DNA of 64,000 nt from Candidatus Latescibacterota bacterium (GCA_022824945.1 JAJDYX010000005.1:124001-188000); one strand, 5' to 3'. Numbered from the stretch's first letter, positions 11,201-17,911 are shown. Notes: generated by a model not told the origin, from the letters alone. Program-made: numbers and translations.

Positions 11201-11964
11201 GATTCTCACTATCACTGGCGTCAGATGCAGTGCTATCGCGTGCGAATGCGGATGATCTGGCGGATTTGTTGGAAAACAAAGGCACTGCGAGCCGAGTACG
11301 CGTATTATTAGAGGGATCACACGTACTCTGGGTCGCCGGGGGATCACTGCAACCGTTGGTCGAACTGGGCATGCGGTATGATGGCGGCGATGCAGACACG
11401 GGCATGGGCATAGAATTTGGTGCCGGAATACGCTATGTACTGACCTCGCTGGGTCTGATGGTTGAAGGTCGGATACGCGGCCTCATAGCACACCAGGAAG
11501 GCAGTTATGAAGAATGGGGTGGATCGGGCACAATCCGCCTGTCTCCAAATCCATCAGGCGAGGGACTATCGCTTCGGGTATCGCCGTCGTGGGGCGAAGC
11601 ATCTGGCAGCGCGCGTGCCCTGTGGTCAAGACCCGACATGAGCGACATCGCATCTGGTCGCAACTCGGAAGTCTTCGCATCTAATCGCGTATCCGCCGAA
11701 GTGGCCTATGGCGTGCCGATATTGGGCGATAAATTAATCGCAACGCCATTCGTCGGACTACAAAACAGGCACAAACGGCTCGGTATTGGCCTGCACAAAA
11801 ATTCGTTATTCGGCCTTGCAGTAGAAGGCATGCAGCACAATCGGGATCTTGCCCTGCGGGTCCGCGCGGGCATGCACACGCAACACATCATCCTCCGCCT
11901 CGAAGGCAGCCTCGACACATACGGTCACCACGCCTATCTCAGACTACACCACGATATAAAGTAA
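2281..11964 (+). CDS. Giant Calx-beta/cadherin-like surface protein with autotransporter-type barrel
   Basis: 3227 residues. An N-terminal signal peptide (residues ~1-34, ending AAARAQ-like) leads into a long series of ~105-110-residue Calx-beta domains (SPVTEGTxATFTITA ... VTVNDND). Four ATGAPTIxGxPEVGETL-type Ig-like repeats begin near nt 3130, 7425, 9585 and 10200. Three cadherin-like beta-sandwich domains (ATLGSLTINPGVLTP type) begin near nt 8045, 8665 and 8953. A proline-rich hinge (PPLPPPPPPP) lies near nt 5371. The last ~400 residues alternate amphipathic strands with Gly/aromatic girdles and resemble an autotransporter outer-membrane barrel (WAVWGRGATTRF, then GIDYGDNSFQGG). The acidic D-x-D loops suggest Ca2+ binding. 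Likely a surface adhesin. Several repeats are nearly identical at DNA level, so copy number may vary. The ribosome-binding site before ATG 2281 is weak. Confidence 0.85.
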   Translation: MFSQIEQIFSHIIHTRLAVSLSLMLALPIAARAQEMTIVSSPTSIMEGKSATFIISVTPAPTSNLRVNIEVTGNTIPTSYTRPTTITVGTSGTATLTVPTEDFTENPNDENWGDVSVRIIEGDGYTIGEQGSASVQVIDDEADENPPATVAPLPVVTLHTDQTRVAIGDRVTLTMKRTTPYDKRHRVDFRVAGHLPDITDWEPMVEILHPQSANRHPPGERSYSFRVQEETCGHTPGRKIEAYLFDAYYYGDNIPQAERTGDSAYKVGDPSSVTIDVYAPSNWQPTGAPTISGNLEVDQTLTVSHGLSGVTNIQWIRVQSNTETNIGTGNTYTIASADNDHRLKVKVTYNNGTCEIESALTAVVGGEMPVGTIDTNPPTILEGRSKTFRITMNPAPTAPLIAEVLISQVGDFITGTPGVGTHTVNFSANQTTATLTVNTENDQVDEPNGEISAELLNSTGYDVGDPSIATVIVQDNDNPRMKIEAVTTPITEGDDAEFTIIADPVPATPLTVTVSVSENRNFITGTPGVGTHTVNFSANQTTATLTVNTENDQVDELNGQIRAQLQSATDYDLGSPRSATVTVEDNDIPQLSIGADQTVAESAGSMEFTVTLDGPNAQTVTVDYATSDGTAEEPGDYTRRSGRLTFSPGDARTQTIRVTIRNDNIDEDSENFTLTLSNANNATIGGNEATGTITDDDTRGVTVEPTALNVPENGNNTYRVVLTSQPTENVTVSVDVPSGTDVSANKTSLTFTASNWRNAQTVRVDAADDTDSDLDPSVTITHTVSGGDYGANSVTADPVIVTIIENDISTLSIDNTSASESAGTMSFTVRLSVANTQAVTVNYATSNGTAIAPGDYTAVTNGTLTFPANSAASQTISVTIVNDDIDEENETFTITLSGPSSNAIIGDNEATGTIQDNDTRGVRVSPTSLTVNEGSSNTYTVVLNSEPTASVTVGVSKSSGSSEDVTVSVTSLTFPTNTWNIAQTVTVSADQDNDETNDAATVQHTVSGGDYGANNVTVASVRVTVDDDETPPLPPPPPPPTPSVSISANPTTITEGGTTTVTVTASTAPSNAINVNVNVSQNGNFITGSPPSSVTINANQTTTTFTINTVDDNTDESNGSITTQVQAGTGYTVGSPSSATVIVNDNDNPPPGTPQLTISAGTSPVTEGTNATFTITADPAPSTAITVSVNVTETEDVISGTPPSTVTIGTTGQATLTVATDDDNVDEDDSVITAQVQAGTGYTVGDPSSATITVSDNDSPGIKDQQPEVTISAGTSPVTEGTAATFTITADPAPTTALKVRVNVTQTGKVISGTPASSVTFKANQTTATLTVATNDDNVDEDDSAVTAQVQAGTGYTVGSPSSASVTVEDDDAPGVKAPEPPEVTIEADTSPVTEGTAATFTITADPAPTTSLNVMVDVSQTGNFISGSTGMRQVTISTSGTATLTVETDNDNTDESNGSITAQVKTGAGYTVGSPSSATVTVNDNDAAPRGPPLPKVTITANPTAITEGTDATFKITANPRPTTALKVRVNVTQTGKVFRGTPPSTVTFRANQTTATLRVATHDDNVDEIASQVTTQVQAGTGYTVGSPSSATVTVNDNDIPQMTITANRASVTEGTDATFTITANPRPATALTVNVSVTQTGQVISGTLPSTVTFNANQTTATLRVATDDDDVRESAGTVTAQITTGVGYTVGTPSSVSVTVNDNDTPPNSPATGAPIIIGKPELGETLTTDVSNIRDANGLTKVSYNYQWIRVIGSMETEIPGATGSTYKVVIADSGYRLKVRVNFTDDVGYPEELESALTAMVVIPGVTPVITITADPPSITEGTDATFTITAIPAPTITLTVNVNVTETANTLSGTPPSTVTISAGQATLTVATDDDKTDEHASVVIAQVQAGAGYTVGAPSSARVLVLDDDLPPAIDATLSSLTINPGVLTPTFAPETLDYTALVPNATSTATVTATPKNPDATVSINGRNTTSLDMPFTGDTMDITVTVTAVDNITQLTYTITVNRALSGLPQVTITANPKTVTEGTNATFTVTANQPAITDLTVKVNVTETAKMLSGTPPSTATISAGQTTATLTVATQDDDIDEHASVLTAQVRTGTGYTIGDPSLASVLVLDDEVTISTDATLGSLTINPGVLTPTFDPETLDYTASVTNADSTITVTATGNNASATVSINGQNTTSLDVSLVEGTNTITIVVTAEDNTTQVTYTITVNREAPSTDATLGSLTINPGVLTPAFDPETLDYTASVTNADSTITVTAIANNPGATVSINGQNTTSLDVSLVEGTNIITVVVTAEDNTTQLTYTITITREAPVPQVTISAGTTPITEGTAATFTITATPAPTTELTVNVSVTQTGSVLSGTPPSTITISANGSTTTLTVATDDDNVDEEAGVITAALQAGTGYTVGTPSSASVTVNDNDAAPNNPATGAPTITGTPEVGETLTADVSNIRDTDGLENVTYIYQWIRVIGDIETEIANATGVTYEVAAADIGHQIKVRVNFNDDLGNAEELESALTSAVVAPVVPQVTISANATSITEGEAATFTITASPAPTTAITVNVNITQTGDVISGTPPATITINANQTTLTVATDDDNTDEEASAITAQVQAGTGYTVGDPSSATVTVNDNDLPPNSPATGAPTIIGTPQVGQTLTADVSNIQDANGLTNVSYTYQWIRLVGSVETEIIGATGVTYEVTITDTDRQLKVRVNFTDDLGYDEELESALTAIITPEEPRVVKLDGWLARFGRTASNHVIETVRERVRGHVGINHVVIGGYNLDQMNYDGLFYNPTWMTGESPMRFSIDAAQSAHDKEILKQIISSTSFALSGKMGPHSEPRWAVWGRGATTRFSGTDDDQTVEGDVTSVMLGIDYGDNSFQGGLVLSYTMGDGILGTVANTRDEWSVETTLTGIYPWARLALTNKFSVWGMLGYGGGDLPLSLEGIVKLETDANMVMGAIGTRTDLIGSTYHDGFSLSLASDAVLSRANADDLADLLENKGTASRVRVLLEGSHVLWVAGGSLQPLVELGMRYDGGDADTGMGIEFGAGIRYVLTSLGLMVEGRIRGLIAHQEGSYEEWGGSGTIRLSPNPSGEGLSLRVSPSWGEASGSARALWSRPDMSDIASGRNSEVFASNRVSAEVAYGVPILGDKLIATPFVGLQNRHKRLGIGLHKNSLFGLAVEGMQHNRDLALRVRAGMHTQHIILRLEGSLDTYGHHAYLRLHHDIK
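3517..3948 (+). repeat. Near-identical ~102-bp internal repeats (3517-3618 and 3847-3948)
   Basis: Two copies 330 bp (110 codons) apart encode the same strand pair of adjacent Calx-beta domains and differ at very few bases, while the flanking parts of each domain differ much more. This is the pattern of recent duplication or gene conversion between domains. Confidence 0.8.
8665..9240 (+). repeat. Tandem 288-bp cadherin-like domain duplication
   Basis: The unit beginning ACAGACGCAACACTGGGC at 8665 recurs at 8953, and the two 288-bp units (96 codons) are nearly identical throughout. A more diverged third copy precedes them near 8045. This is a recent in-frame tandem duplication within the giant surface protein gene. 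Confidence 0.85.
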
Positions 11965-11965
11965 A

Positions 11966-12050
11966 AAGTTAGAAGGCAGAAGTTAGAAGGCCACCCCACA
12001 CACCCCAGAGCGGGTGCTTTATCCCACTTCCCACTTCCTACTTCACACTT
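11966..12050. repeat. Heptad (7-bp) tandem repeats between genes
   Basis: Two short heptad tracts lie in the 93-bp gap. The first is AAGTTAG-AAGGCAG-AAGTTAG-AAGG (from 11966). The second is CCCACTT-CCCACTT-CCTACTT-CACACTT (12023-12050). They are roughly complementary in character (AAGTRGG versus CCYACTT). They resemble short tandemly repeated repetitive (STRR) heptamers known from cyanobacteria. They abut the next start codon. Confidence 0.6.
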
Positions 12051-12057
12051 CCCGAAC

Positions 12058-13056
12058 ATGACCCTCAAAACCCTAAAACAGACCCTCTCCAAATTCCGCA
12101 ACCTCGCCATACTCGTCATCGGCGACTACTTCCTCGACCGCTATCTCATCACTGACCCCGACCTCGCCGAAACATCCATCGAAACCGGCCTTGAAGCGCA
12201 CCAAATAGTCGCCATTCGCAACCAGCCCGGCGCAGCCGGCACCATCACCTCCAACCTCTGTGCCCTCGGCATTGGACACATCCATGCCCTGGGCATCATC
12301 GGTCGCGATGGTCAGGGCTATGACCTCAAACAGGGACTGCGCGCCACAGGTGTAGATATCACCCACCTCATCGAAACGCCCGACCGCTTTACCCCCACTT
12401 ATACCAAACCCATAAACAAAAAAACAGACGCCGAAATGGAACGCCTGGACATAAAAAATCGAACGCCACTATCCCTCAACCTCGAAAATCAACTCATCAA
12501 AACCCTGCACAACCTCTTCCCCAAAGTAAACGGCGTCATAGCCCTCGACCAGGTACAGGAACCCAACTGCGGCGCACTCACAGATCGTGTCGTCGCCGAA
12601 CTCGCAAAACTCGCCAAAACGCATCCCAACACCACATGCTTCGCCGACTCCCGCACCCGAATCACCAACTTCAAAAATGTCATCCTCAAAGCCAACAGCG
12701 ACGAAGCCATTCACGCCACGGGAGAACGCGACCTCAACCAGTGTGCCCGCATCTTTTCTCAGCGCACCGGCAAACCCGTCTTCATCACCCTTGGACCCGA
12801 CGGTATTCTCGTTGCCAACAACGAAAACCTCACGCATATTCCCGGTATAAAAGTTCCGCCTCCCATCGACATTGTGGGCGCAGGCGACAGCGTCTCCGCA
12901 TCTGTCGTCTCCGCCCTTTGTGCCAGCGCATCACTATCCGACGCCGCTCAAATCGGCGTATTGGCCTCATCCATCACCGTACAACAAATCGGCACAACCG
13001 GCACAGCCTCACCCGAACAGATCGCAAAACGATTTCAAGACACCCAAACGTCTTAA
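12058..13056 (+). CDS. PfkB-family carbohydrate kinase, RfaE1/HldE-kinase-like
   Basis: 332 residues with ribokinase-fold landmarks: N-terminal strand ILVIGDYFLDRYL, the substrate-side NQPGAAGTITSNL region (~residue 54) and the C-terminal anion-hole/catalytic motif GAGDSVSAS (~residue 276, catalytic Asp). The N-terminal pattern is closest to heptose-7-phosphate kinase (RfaE domain I), but no nucleotidyltransferase domain is fused, so the sugar substrate is open. The gene starts immediately after a heptad repeat with no clear Shine-Dalgarno sequence. The sulfatase gene follows after 10 bp, which suggests co-transcription with a sugar-catabolic gene set. Confidence 0.8.
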   Translation: MTLKTLKQTLSKFRNLAILVIGDYFLDRYLITDPDLAETSIETGLEAHQIVAIRNQPGAAGTITSNLCALGIGHIHALGIIGRDGQGYDLKQGLRATGVDITHLIETPDRFTPTYTKPINKKTDAEMERLDIKNRTPLSLNLENQLIKTLHNLFPKVNGVIALDQVQEPNCGALTDRVVAELAKLAKTHPNTTCFADSRTRITNFKNVILKANSDEAIHATGERDLNQCARIFSQRTGKPVFITLGPDGILVANNENLTHIPGIKVPPPIDIVGAGDSVSASVVSALCASASLSDAAQIGVLASSITVQQIGTTGTASPEQIAKRFQDTQTS

Positions 13057-13066
13057 AAGGAACCCC

Positions 13067-14338
13067 ATGTCTGACAAACCCAACTTCATCGTATTCATGA
13101 GTGACGATCAGGGACATCGCGACCTCTCTTGCATGGGCGCGACCGACTTCCAAACCCCCAACTTTGACCGCATCGCATCTCGGGGTGCCAAACTCACCCG
13201 CTGGTATTCCAATGCCCCCATCTGTTCCGCCGGGCGCTGCGGCATCCTCACCGGACGCTATCCCATTGCCGCGGGCATACCCGGCAACGTAGGCGTAACT
13301 GCCGACGGCATGTCGCCAGACTTGCCCACCATACCCAAAGCACTCAAAAAACTCGGCTATCAAACCTTCATGTCGGGCAAATGGCACCTGGGCAACCGCG
13401 AACCCTTCTTGCCGCACAACCACGGCTTTGACCACTGGTTTGGCTTCACCAACGGCTGTATCGACTACTACTCGCACATCTTCTACTGGGCACTATCCTC
13501 AAAAAACCAGGCGCGGCACGACCTCTGGGAAGACGGCAGAGAAGTGTATCGCAACGGCACCTACTTCGTCGATCTCATGCGCGACAAAGCCATTGAATAC
13601 ATCCAAAAAGCCAAAAACGATGGTCGCCCCTTCTTCATGTATGTCCCCTTCAACACCCCGCACTATCCCCTGCACGCGCCAGAAGAATACATGGAACGCT
13701 ATGCCCACCTGTCTCGCTCGCGACAACTCATGACCGCCATGCTCACCGTCATGGACGACGCCATCGGCAAAATCCTCGACGAACTCGAGCGCTTAGACCT
13801 CTTTGACAACACCTGCATCTTTTTTCAACCCGACCACGGACCCTCGCGCGAACCGCGCAACTGGACCGACGGCACAGACCTCCCCTACCCCGGCGGCGAC
13901 ACAGGTGGCCTGCGCGGACACAAAGGCACCCTCTGGGAAGGCGGTATCCGCGTCCCCACCCTCATGAGTTGGCCCGCACGCGTACAGGGCGAAAAAACCA
14001 TCGACGAAATCGGCATCGGCATGGACATCTTCCCCACCATCCTCACCGCTGCAGGAGGCGACCCCGAACAATACAACCTCGACGGCACGGACATTCTGCC
14101 AATGATCGCCGACAACGTCCCCTCACCCCACGGCGACCTCTTCTGGACACAAGGACCCAGAGGCAACACCCGTGTAATTCAAAGCGACCGCTACAAACTC
14201 CTGCTCGACAGCAACGAAATACACCTCTCCAACCTCAACATCGACCCCAACGAAACTACCAACATCGCGGGCGACGAACCCGACCTCACCAACAACCTCC
14301 TCACCCGCCTCAACGAATGGCATGCCTCTGTAACCTAA
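13067..14338 (+). CDS. Type I (formylglycine) sulfatase
   Basis: ATG 13067 is chosen because AAAAGGA precedes it and the protein then starts at the conserved NFIVFMSDDQG strand; an upstream in-frame Met would overlap the kinase gene. The 423-residue protein has the sulfatase signature C-S-A-G-R (Cys53) followed by GILTGRY, so Cys53 should be converted to formylglycine. Metal ligands are in MSDDQ (N-terminus) and FQPDHGPS. SGKWHLG is also diagnostic of the family. No signal peptide is evident, so it may act in the cytoplasm or be exported atypically. Sulfated sugars or polysaccharides are the likely substrate class. The 3' end overlaps the convergent SDR gene by 3 bp. Confidence 0.92.
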   Translation: MSDKPNFIVFMSDDQGHRDLSCMGATDFQTPNFDRIASRGAKLTRWYSNAPICSAGRCGILTGRYPIAAGIPGNVGVTADGMSPDLPTIPKALKKLGYQTFMSGKWHLGNREPFLPHNHGFDHWFGFTNGCIDYYSHIFYWALSSKNQARHDLWEDGREVYRNGTYFVDLMRDKAIEYIQKAKNDGRPFFMYVPFNTPHYPLHAPEEYMERYAHLSRSRQLMTAMLTVMDDAIGKILDELERLDLFDNTCIFFQPDHGPSREPRNWTDGTDLPYPGGDTGGLRGHKGTLWEGGIRVPTLMSWPARVQGEKTIDEIGIGMDIFPTILTAAGGDPEQYNLDGTDILPMIADNVPSPHGDLFWTQGPRGNTRVIQSDRYKLLLDSNEIHLSNLNIDPNETTNIAGDEPDLTNNLLTRLNEWHASVT

Positions 14339-15093
14339 CCTCTTCCCCCTTTCACACTCCACACCGAACCCGACGTATAGGTATTGCGCTCAGAACACAA
14401 AAACTCAATCACCTCAGCCACCTCCTCCGGGTCCGAATACCGCCCCATCGGCTGACCTGGAGGACTGGCAACATACTCGGGCGAAAACCTCGGCACCACC
14501 ATATCCGTCAACGCCCGCCCCGGCTCCACCCCATTGACAAACACACCCTGTTTGCAATACGCATTGCCCAGCGCGCTGACAAATGAATACACAGCCCCCT
14601 TCGACACCGAATACGGCACCTGATTGGGACTGCCATTGCGCGCACCCGAAGTAATCGTCACACAGCGCCCCCAACCCCCTTCCAGCATATGGGGAATTGC
14701 AGCCTGGTGAAAATGATAAACCCCGTACACATTGATCCGCATCACCTTATCAAACTGCGCCACAGGCTGCTCAAAAAACGGCTTCTCCCAGCCCAAAATA
14801 CCCGCACAACACACCAGAATATCCAATCTCCCAAAACGCTCAACCGCTTGTGCCACACACGCCTGAACAGCGGACTCATCCGTCACATCGGTCGCCACAA
14901 ACATCGCCTCCTGTCCCAAAGCCTCAATCCTTTCAACCGTCTCCGCCCCCTCTTCTGCCAGAACATCCGCAATAACAACATCCCGCCCCTCCTCTGCAAA
15001 CCGAACCGCCGTTGCCCCACCAATACCCCGCGCACCCCCCGTAACAAGCGCAACCCGCCGTTCCTTCTCTGCTGCAAAACGCAAATTCGACAT
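14335..15093 (-). CDS. SDR-family NAD(P)-dependent oxidoreductase
   Basis: Start ATG 15093 is supported by GAGGAGG five bases upstream; an earlier Met at 15132 lacks such a site. The 252-residue protein has the Rossmann motif TGGARGIG, the NNAG-equivalent CCAG, catalytic Ser in TITSGA, and YSVSK (Tyr/Lys). This is a classical short-chain dehydrogenase/reductase. Specificity cannot be read from sequence. Its neighbours (sulfatase, enolase-superfamily dehydratase) suggest sugar or sugar-acid oxidation. It is divergent from the enolase-superfamily gene and could share its promoter region. Confidence 0.9.
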   Translation of the reverse strand: MSNLRFAAEKERRVALVTGGARGIGGATAVRFAEEGRDVVIADVLAEEGAETVERIEALGQEAMFVATDVTDESAVQACVAQAVERFGRLDILVCCAGILGWEKPFFEQPVAQFDKVMRINVYGVYHFHQAAIPHMLEGGWGRCVTITSGARNGSPNQVPYSVSKGAVYSFVSALGNAYCKQGVFVNGVEPGRALTDMVVPRFSPEYVASPPGQPMGRYSDPEEVAEVIEFLCSERNTYTSGSVWSVKGGRG

Positions 15094-15113
15094 CTCACCC
15101 TCCTCGTATTCTA

Positions 15114-15142
15114 TTGCCCATTGTCGTCTCATCGTTTAATAT
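15114..15142 (+). promoter_or_regulatory. Possible sigma70-like promoter
   Basis: TTGCCC (15114-15119), a 17-bp spacer and TAATAT (15137-15142) lie 47 bp upstream of ATG 15189. Each hexamer matches the consensus at 4 of 6 positions, so support is moderate. Confidence 0.35.
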
Positions 15143-15188
15143 AACCCAAGTTGCGACCAATTCCATACCAGAATACAAGGAGTAAAAC

Positions 15189-16316
15189 ATGAAAATTGAC
15201 CAGGTCGAACACTTCCTCCTCGGCAACAGCTATGTCGTCCGCCTCACCACCGACACCGGCATCTCCGGCATTGGCACCTCTGCCTGCTGGGGCTATCCCG
15301 AAGCCATCCAATCCATCGCCAAAGTCTTCAAAGAATACCTCATCGGACAAAACCCCATGCGCATAGAACACCACTGGCAGCACCTCTACCGCATGGCACC
15401 CTTTCGCGGCACCGCGCTTTGCGGCGCTGTCAGCGCAATGGACATCGCCCTTCACGACATCAAAGGCAAACACTTCCAGGTCCCGGTCTGGGAACTCCTC
15501 GGTGGCAACTGCCGCGACAAAATTCGCCTGCACCTCCTCGCGGGCGGACCCACACCCGAACAAATGTATAAAAACGCAAAAGCCGCCGTTGCCGAAGGCT
15601 TTACCGCCATCAAATTTGATCCCATCACAGGCGGGTACCAGAACCAGGCGCAATCGCGCATCATACAAAACGCCGTCGAAATCGTCGCCGCAGCCCGCGA
15701 AGGTGCCGGACCCGATGTGGATCTCATCGTCGAAGTCCACCGCAAACTCACCCCAATGGTCGCCGTAGCCCTGGGCGAAGCCCTCATCCCCTATCACCTC
15801 TACTTCATGGAAGACCCCATCCAGATAGACACCATCACCACCCAGGCAGAAATCGCCAAACGCATCCCCGTACCCCTGGGCAACGGCGAGCGCTTCACCT
15901 CAATATGGGAATTTCGCGAACTCCTCGAACACGGCGGTCCCCAGTACGTGCGCCCGGACATTGCCCTGGCAGGTGGCCTGACCCACTGCAAAAAAATCGC
16001 CGCCATAGCCGAATCCTATCACTGCGCGGTCGTCACCCACAACTTTCTCAGCCCTCTGGGCACAGCCGCATCCCTGCACCTCGACGCCAGCATCCCCAAC
16101 TTCATCACACAGGAATACTCCAAAAACGACGAAGCCGAACACAACGCCGTGTACAAATGCGCCCACAAACGCGAAGGCGGTTATATCCCCCTTCCCAAAG
16201 CCCCTGGCCTTGGCGTTGAACTCGACGACGCCAAAATCCCCGACACCCCCTTTGCCCCCCTGACCAAAGTCAGTACACCGAGACGAGAGGACGGATCAAT
16301 CGCGTATGCGGTGTGA
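15189..16316 (+). CDS. Mandelate racemase/muconate lactonizing enzyme family protein (enolase superfamily)
   Basis: 375 residues with the N-terminal capping domain followed by a TIM barrel. Candidate metal ligands occur in order: LIVEVHRK (end of strand 3), FMEDPI (strand 4) and PLGNGERF (strand 5). The His in VVTHNFLSP is a typical general base of galactonate-dehydratase-like members. AFRGTALCG and MDIALHDIKGK are common in sugar-acid dehydratases. Likely dehydrates an aldonic or uronic acid. A GGAG site precedes the ATG. The following methyltransferase gene overlaps its 3' end by 11 bp. Confidence 0.88.
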   Translation: MKIDQVEHFLLGNSYVVRLTTDTGISGIGTSACWGYPEAIQSIAKVFKEYLIGQNPMRIEHHWQHLYRMAPFRGTALCGAVSAMDIALHDIKGKHFQVPVWELLGGNCRDKIRLHLLAGGPTPEQMYKNAKAAVAEGFTAIKFDPITGGYQNQAQSRIIQNAVEIVAAAREGAGPDVDLIVEVHRKLTPMVAVALGEALIPYHLYFMEDPIQIDTITTQAEIAKRIPVPLGNGERFTSIWEFRELLEHGGPQYVRPDIALAGGLTHCKKIAAIAESYHCAVVTHNFLSPLGTAASLHLDASIPNFITQEYSKNDEAEHNAVYKCAHKREGGYIPLPKAPGLGVELDDAKIPDTPFAPLTKVSTPRREDGSIAYAV

Positions 16317-17499
16317 AACAAATTACAAAACCGCCATACTCAATGCGGTATCAAACCCCGAAACCTTTCTCAGGCTTACCCTGAGCCATCCGCGTCGCGG
16401 CACAACATGTAACAAAATCGCCGTCCGTCTGGTCCAGATCAAAAACGCACCCCACCTCCAGATCGCGCGATATAGCCGCACGCAAGACATCACGGAAAAC
16501 ATCCCGCTGACCGATGCGAACACCGCGCTCGACGAACTACTCGCCCTGCCCTTCGCACAAATCCACGTACAAAATAGTCACGAAGACCTGCATATCCGCA
16601 TCACCAAAAAAGGCCGCGCACTATTCAAACGCGCAAAACCCTCGCGTCCAGATACCCAACCCGCCCTATCGCACAACCGCGTCAAACACCACCCCCTATC
16701 CGACAACCGCCCCGACGCCTTCCTACAGGGCCTCGGCATCATGGATCAAAACGGACGCGTGCGCGCCTCCATGCGCGACAAATTCAAACAAATCAACGCC
16801 TTTCTCCACCACTTCCAACCCGTCATCCCAGCATCGAAACATCCCCTCACCCTCATAGACTGCGGCTGCGGCAACGCGTATCTCACATTCGCAGCGTATC
16901 ACTACCTGAACAACATCCAGAACATCCCCGCGCGACTCATCGGCATCGACCACAACCCATCCCTCATCGCCAAATGTCGCACCCTCGCCCGTGACCTCGG
17001 CTGGACAGACCTCGCCTTTCGCGAAACCAGCATCGCCAACTTCACACCCCAAACACCGCCCGACATCGTCTTTAGCCTGCACGCCTGCGACACAGCAACC
17101 GACGACGCCATTGCCCGCGCCGTACAGTGGCACAGCCCCGTCATCCTCGCAGCGCCCTGCTGCCAGCACGAACTGCGCCCACAACTCGACGCATCCGTCT
17201 TCGCACCCGTAATGGCGCACGGCATCCTCAAAGGGCGCACCGCTGACATCCTCACCGACGCCTGCCGCGCACAACTCCTGCGCATACTGGGCTATCGCAC
17301 CGAACTCATAGAATTCATCGACTCCAAACACACGCCCAAAAACATCCTCATTCGCGCAAAAAAAACCTCCCGAACAAGTGATCCAACCCTCGTTCGGGAA
17401 TATTGCACTATGCGCGACTTCTGGCACATCGCCCCCAGCCTCGAACAACTGCTCGCCCGCGAACTCGCGCCCCTTTTATCGTTATCTAAGTTGATTTAA
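16306..17499 (+). CDS. Class I SAM-dependent methyltransferase
   Basis: 397 residues. The N-terminal ~150 residues are unlike known domains to me. From ~180 there is a Rossmann-like methyltransferase core: LTLIDCGCGNAYLTF (SAM-binding motif I), RLIGIDHNPSLIAKC (acidic end of strand 2), and DIVFSLHACDTATD followed by APCCQHEL. The last resembles Methyltransf_25/32-type enzymes with a CC pair in the active-site region. The substrate is unknown. It overlaps the upstream dehydratase gene by 11 bp, so it is probably translationally coupled, although a functional link is not obvious. A perfect hairpin terminator follows. Confidence 0.75.
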   Translation: MRCETNYKTAILNAVSNPETFLRLTLSHPRRGTTCNKIAVRLVQIKNAPHLQIARYSRTQDITENIPLTDANTALDELLALPFAQIHVQNSHEDLHIRITKKGRALFKRAKPSRPDTQPALSHNRVKHHPLSDNRPDAFLQGLGIMDQNGRVRASMRDKFKQINAFLHHFQPVIPASKHPLTLIDCGCGNAYLTFAAYHYLNNIQNIPARLIGIDHNPSLIAKCRTLARDLGWTDLAFRETSIANFTPQTPPDIVFSLHACDTATDDAIARAVQWHSPVILAAPCCQHELRPQLDASVFAPVMAHGILKGRTADILTDACRAQLLRILGYRTELIEFIDSKHTPKNILIRAKKTSRTSDPTLVREYCTMRDFWHIAPSLEQLLARELAPLLSLSKLI

Positions 17500-17510
17500 A
17501 AAATAAAAAA

Positions 17511-17542
17511 ACGGGTAGAGATTACTACAATTCTCTACCCGT
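17511..17542. terminator. Rho-independent terminator, probably bidirectional
   Basis: ACGGGTAGAG (17511-17520) and CTCTACCCGT (17533-17542) form a perfect 10-bp stem with a 12-nt loop. It is preceded by an A-rich tract and followed by CTCTTATTG. It lies 11 bp after the methyltransferase gene and at the 3' end of the opposing vapC remnant. Confidence 0.8.
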
Positions 17543-17741
17543 CTCTTATTGTGTGCTGAAAACGATGAAAATCGGATACTCTTCCTGCTCTGGCAGCACC
17601 GTATTCCAGTTCATAGAGCGTGACGACGCTAATGTAAACGCGGTCTTAATCCTGCACCAGTTCTTGAAGGGATAATCTACCTCGCAGGTGGGCAATCAAA
17701 ATGGACGTATCGATCAATACGCCTCGATTTTCTTCTGCCAT
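17535..17741 (-). pseudogene. VapC-like PIN toxin remnant
   Basis: On the minus strand ATG 17741 overlaps the antitoxin gene. It opens with the PIN-domain signature VLIDTSILIAHLRGR, then hits TAA (17648-17646) after 31 codons. In the same frame the PIN sequence resumes (VYISVVTLYELEYGAAR), then ends at TAG (17537-17535) inside the terminator hairpin. Intact VapC proteins are ~130 residues with further acidic residues that are missing here. It is a nonsense-interrupted and 3'-truncated toxin gene. Confidence 0.75.
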
Positions 17742-17911
17742 TCATCCCATTCCTTTTCAACTTCTCGAAAAGCTGCCGCTATTCCCTCGTCGTTTTTCCA
17801 GATGCCGTGCGTCTGTGCCAGTGCTTCCAGCACCTTTTCTTTATATTGCGCCTTCAACTTCACGGGGACCTGTGGAGCGGGATATGCCAACTCATGAATC
17901 GTCATTTCCAT
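17714..17911 (-). CDS. VapB-like antitoxin (orphaned)
   Basis: 65 residues, mostly charged helix (KLKAQYKEKVLEALAQTHGI, then AAFREVEKEWDEWQKK). The 3' end overlaps the start of the PIN-toxin remnant by 28 bp, the usual layout of antitoxin-toxin pairs. AAAGGA lies upstream of the ATG; a Met at the third codon is an alternative start. The toxin partner is broken, so the gene may be a relic. Assignment rests on context more than on its own motifs. Confidence 0.6.
   Translation of the reverse strand: MEMTIHELAYPAPQVPVKLKAQYKEKVLEALAQTHGIWKNDEGIAAAFREVEKEWDEWQKKIEAY

Noticed and set aside
13969..14586. A 205-codon plus-strand frame across the sulfatase 3' end and SDR gene
   Set aside because: Arg/His/Pro-rich product typical of an out-of-frame reading of C-rich codons; both overlapping genes are firmly identified.
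16723..17448. 241-codon minus-strand frame opposite the methyltransferase
   Set aside because: Gly/Val/Asp/Cys-rich antisense of C-rich codons; the plus strand carries SAM-binding motifs.
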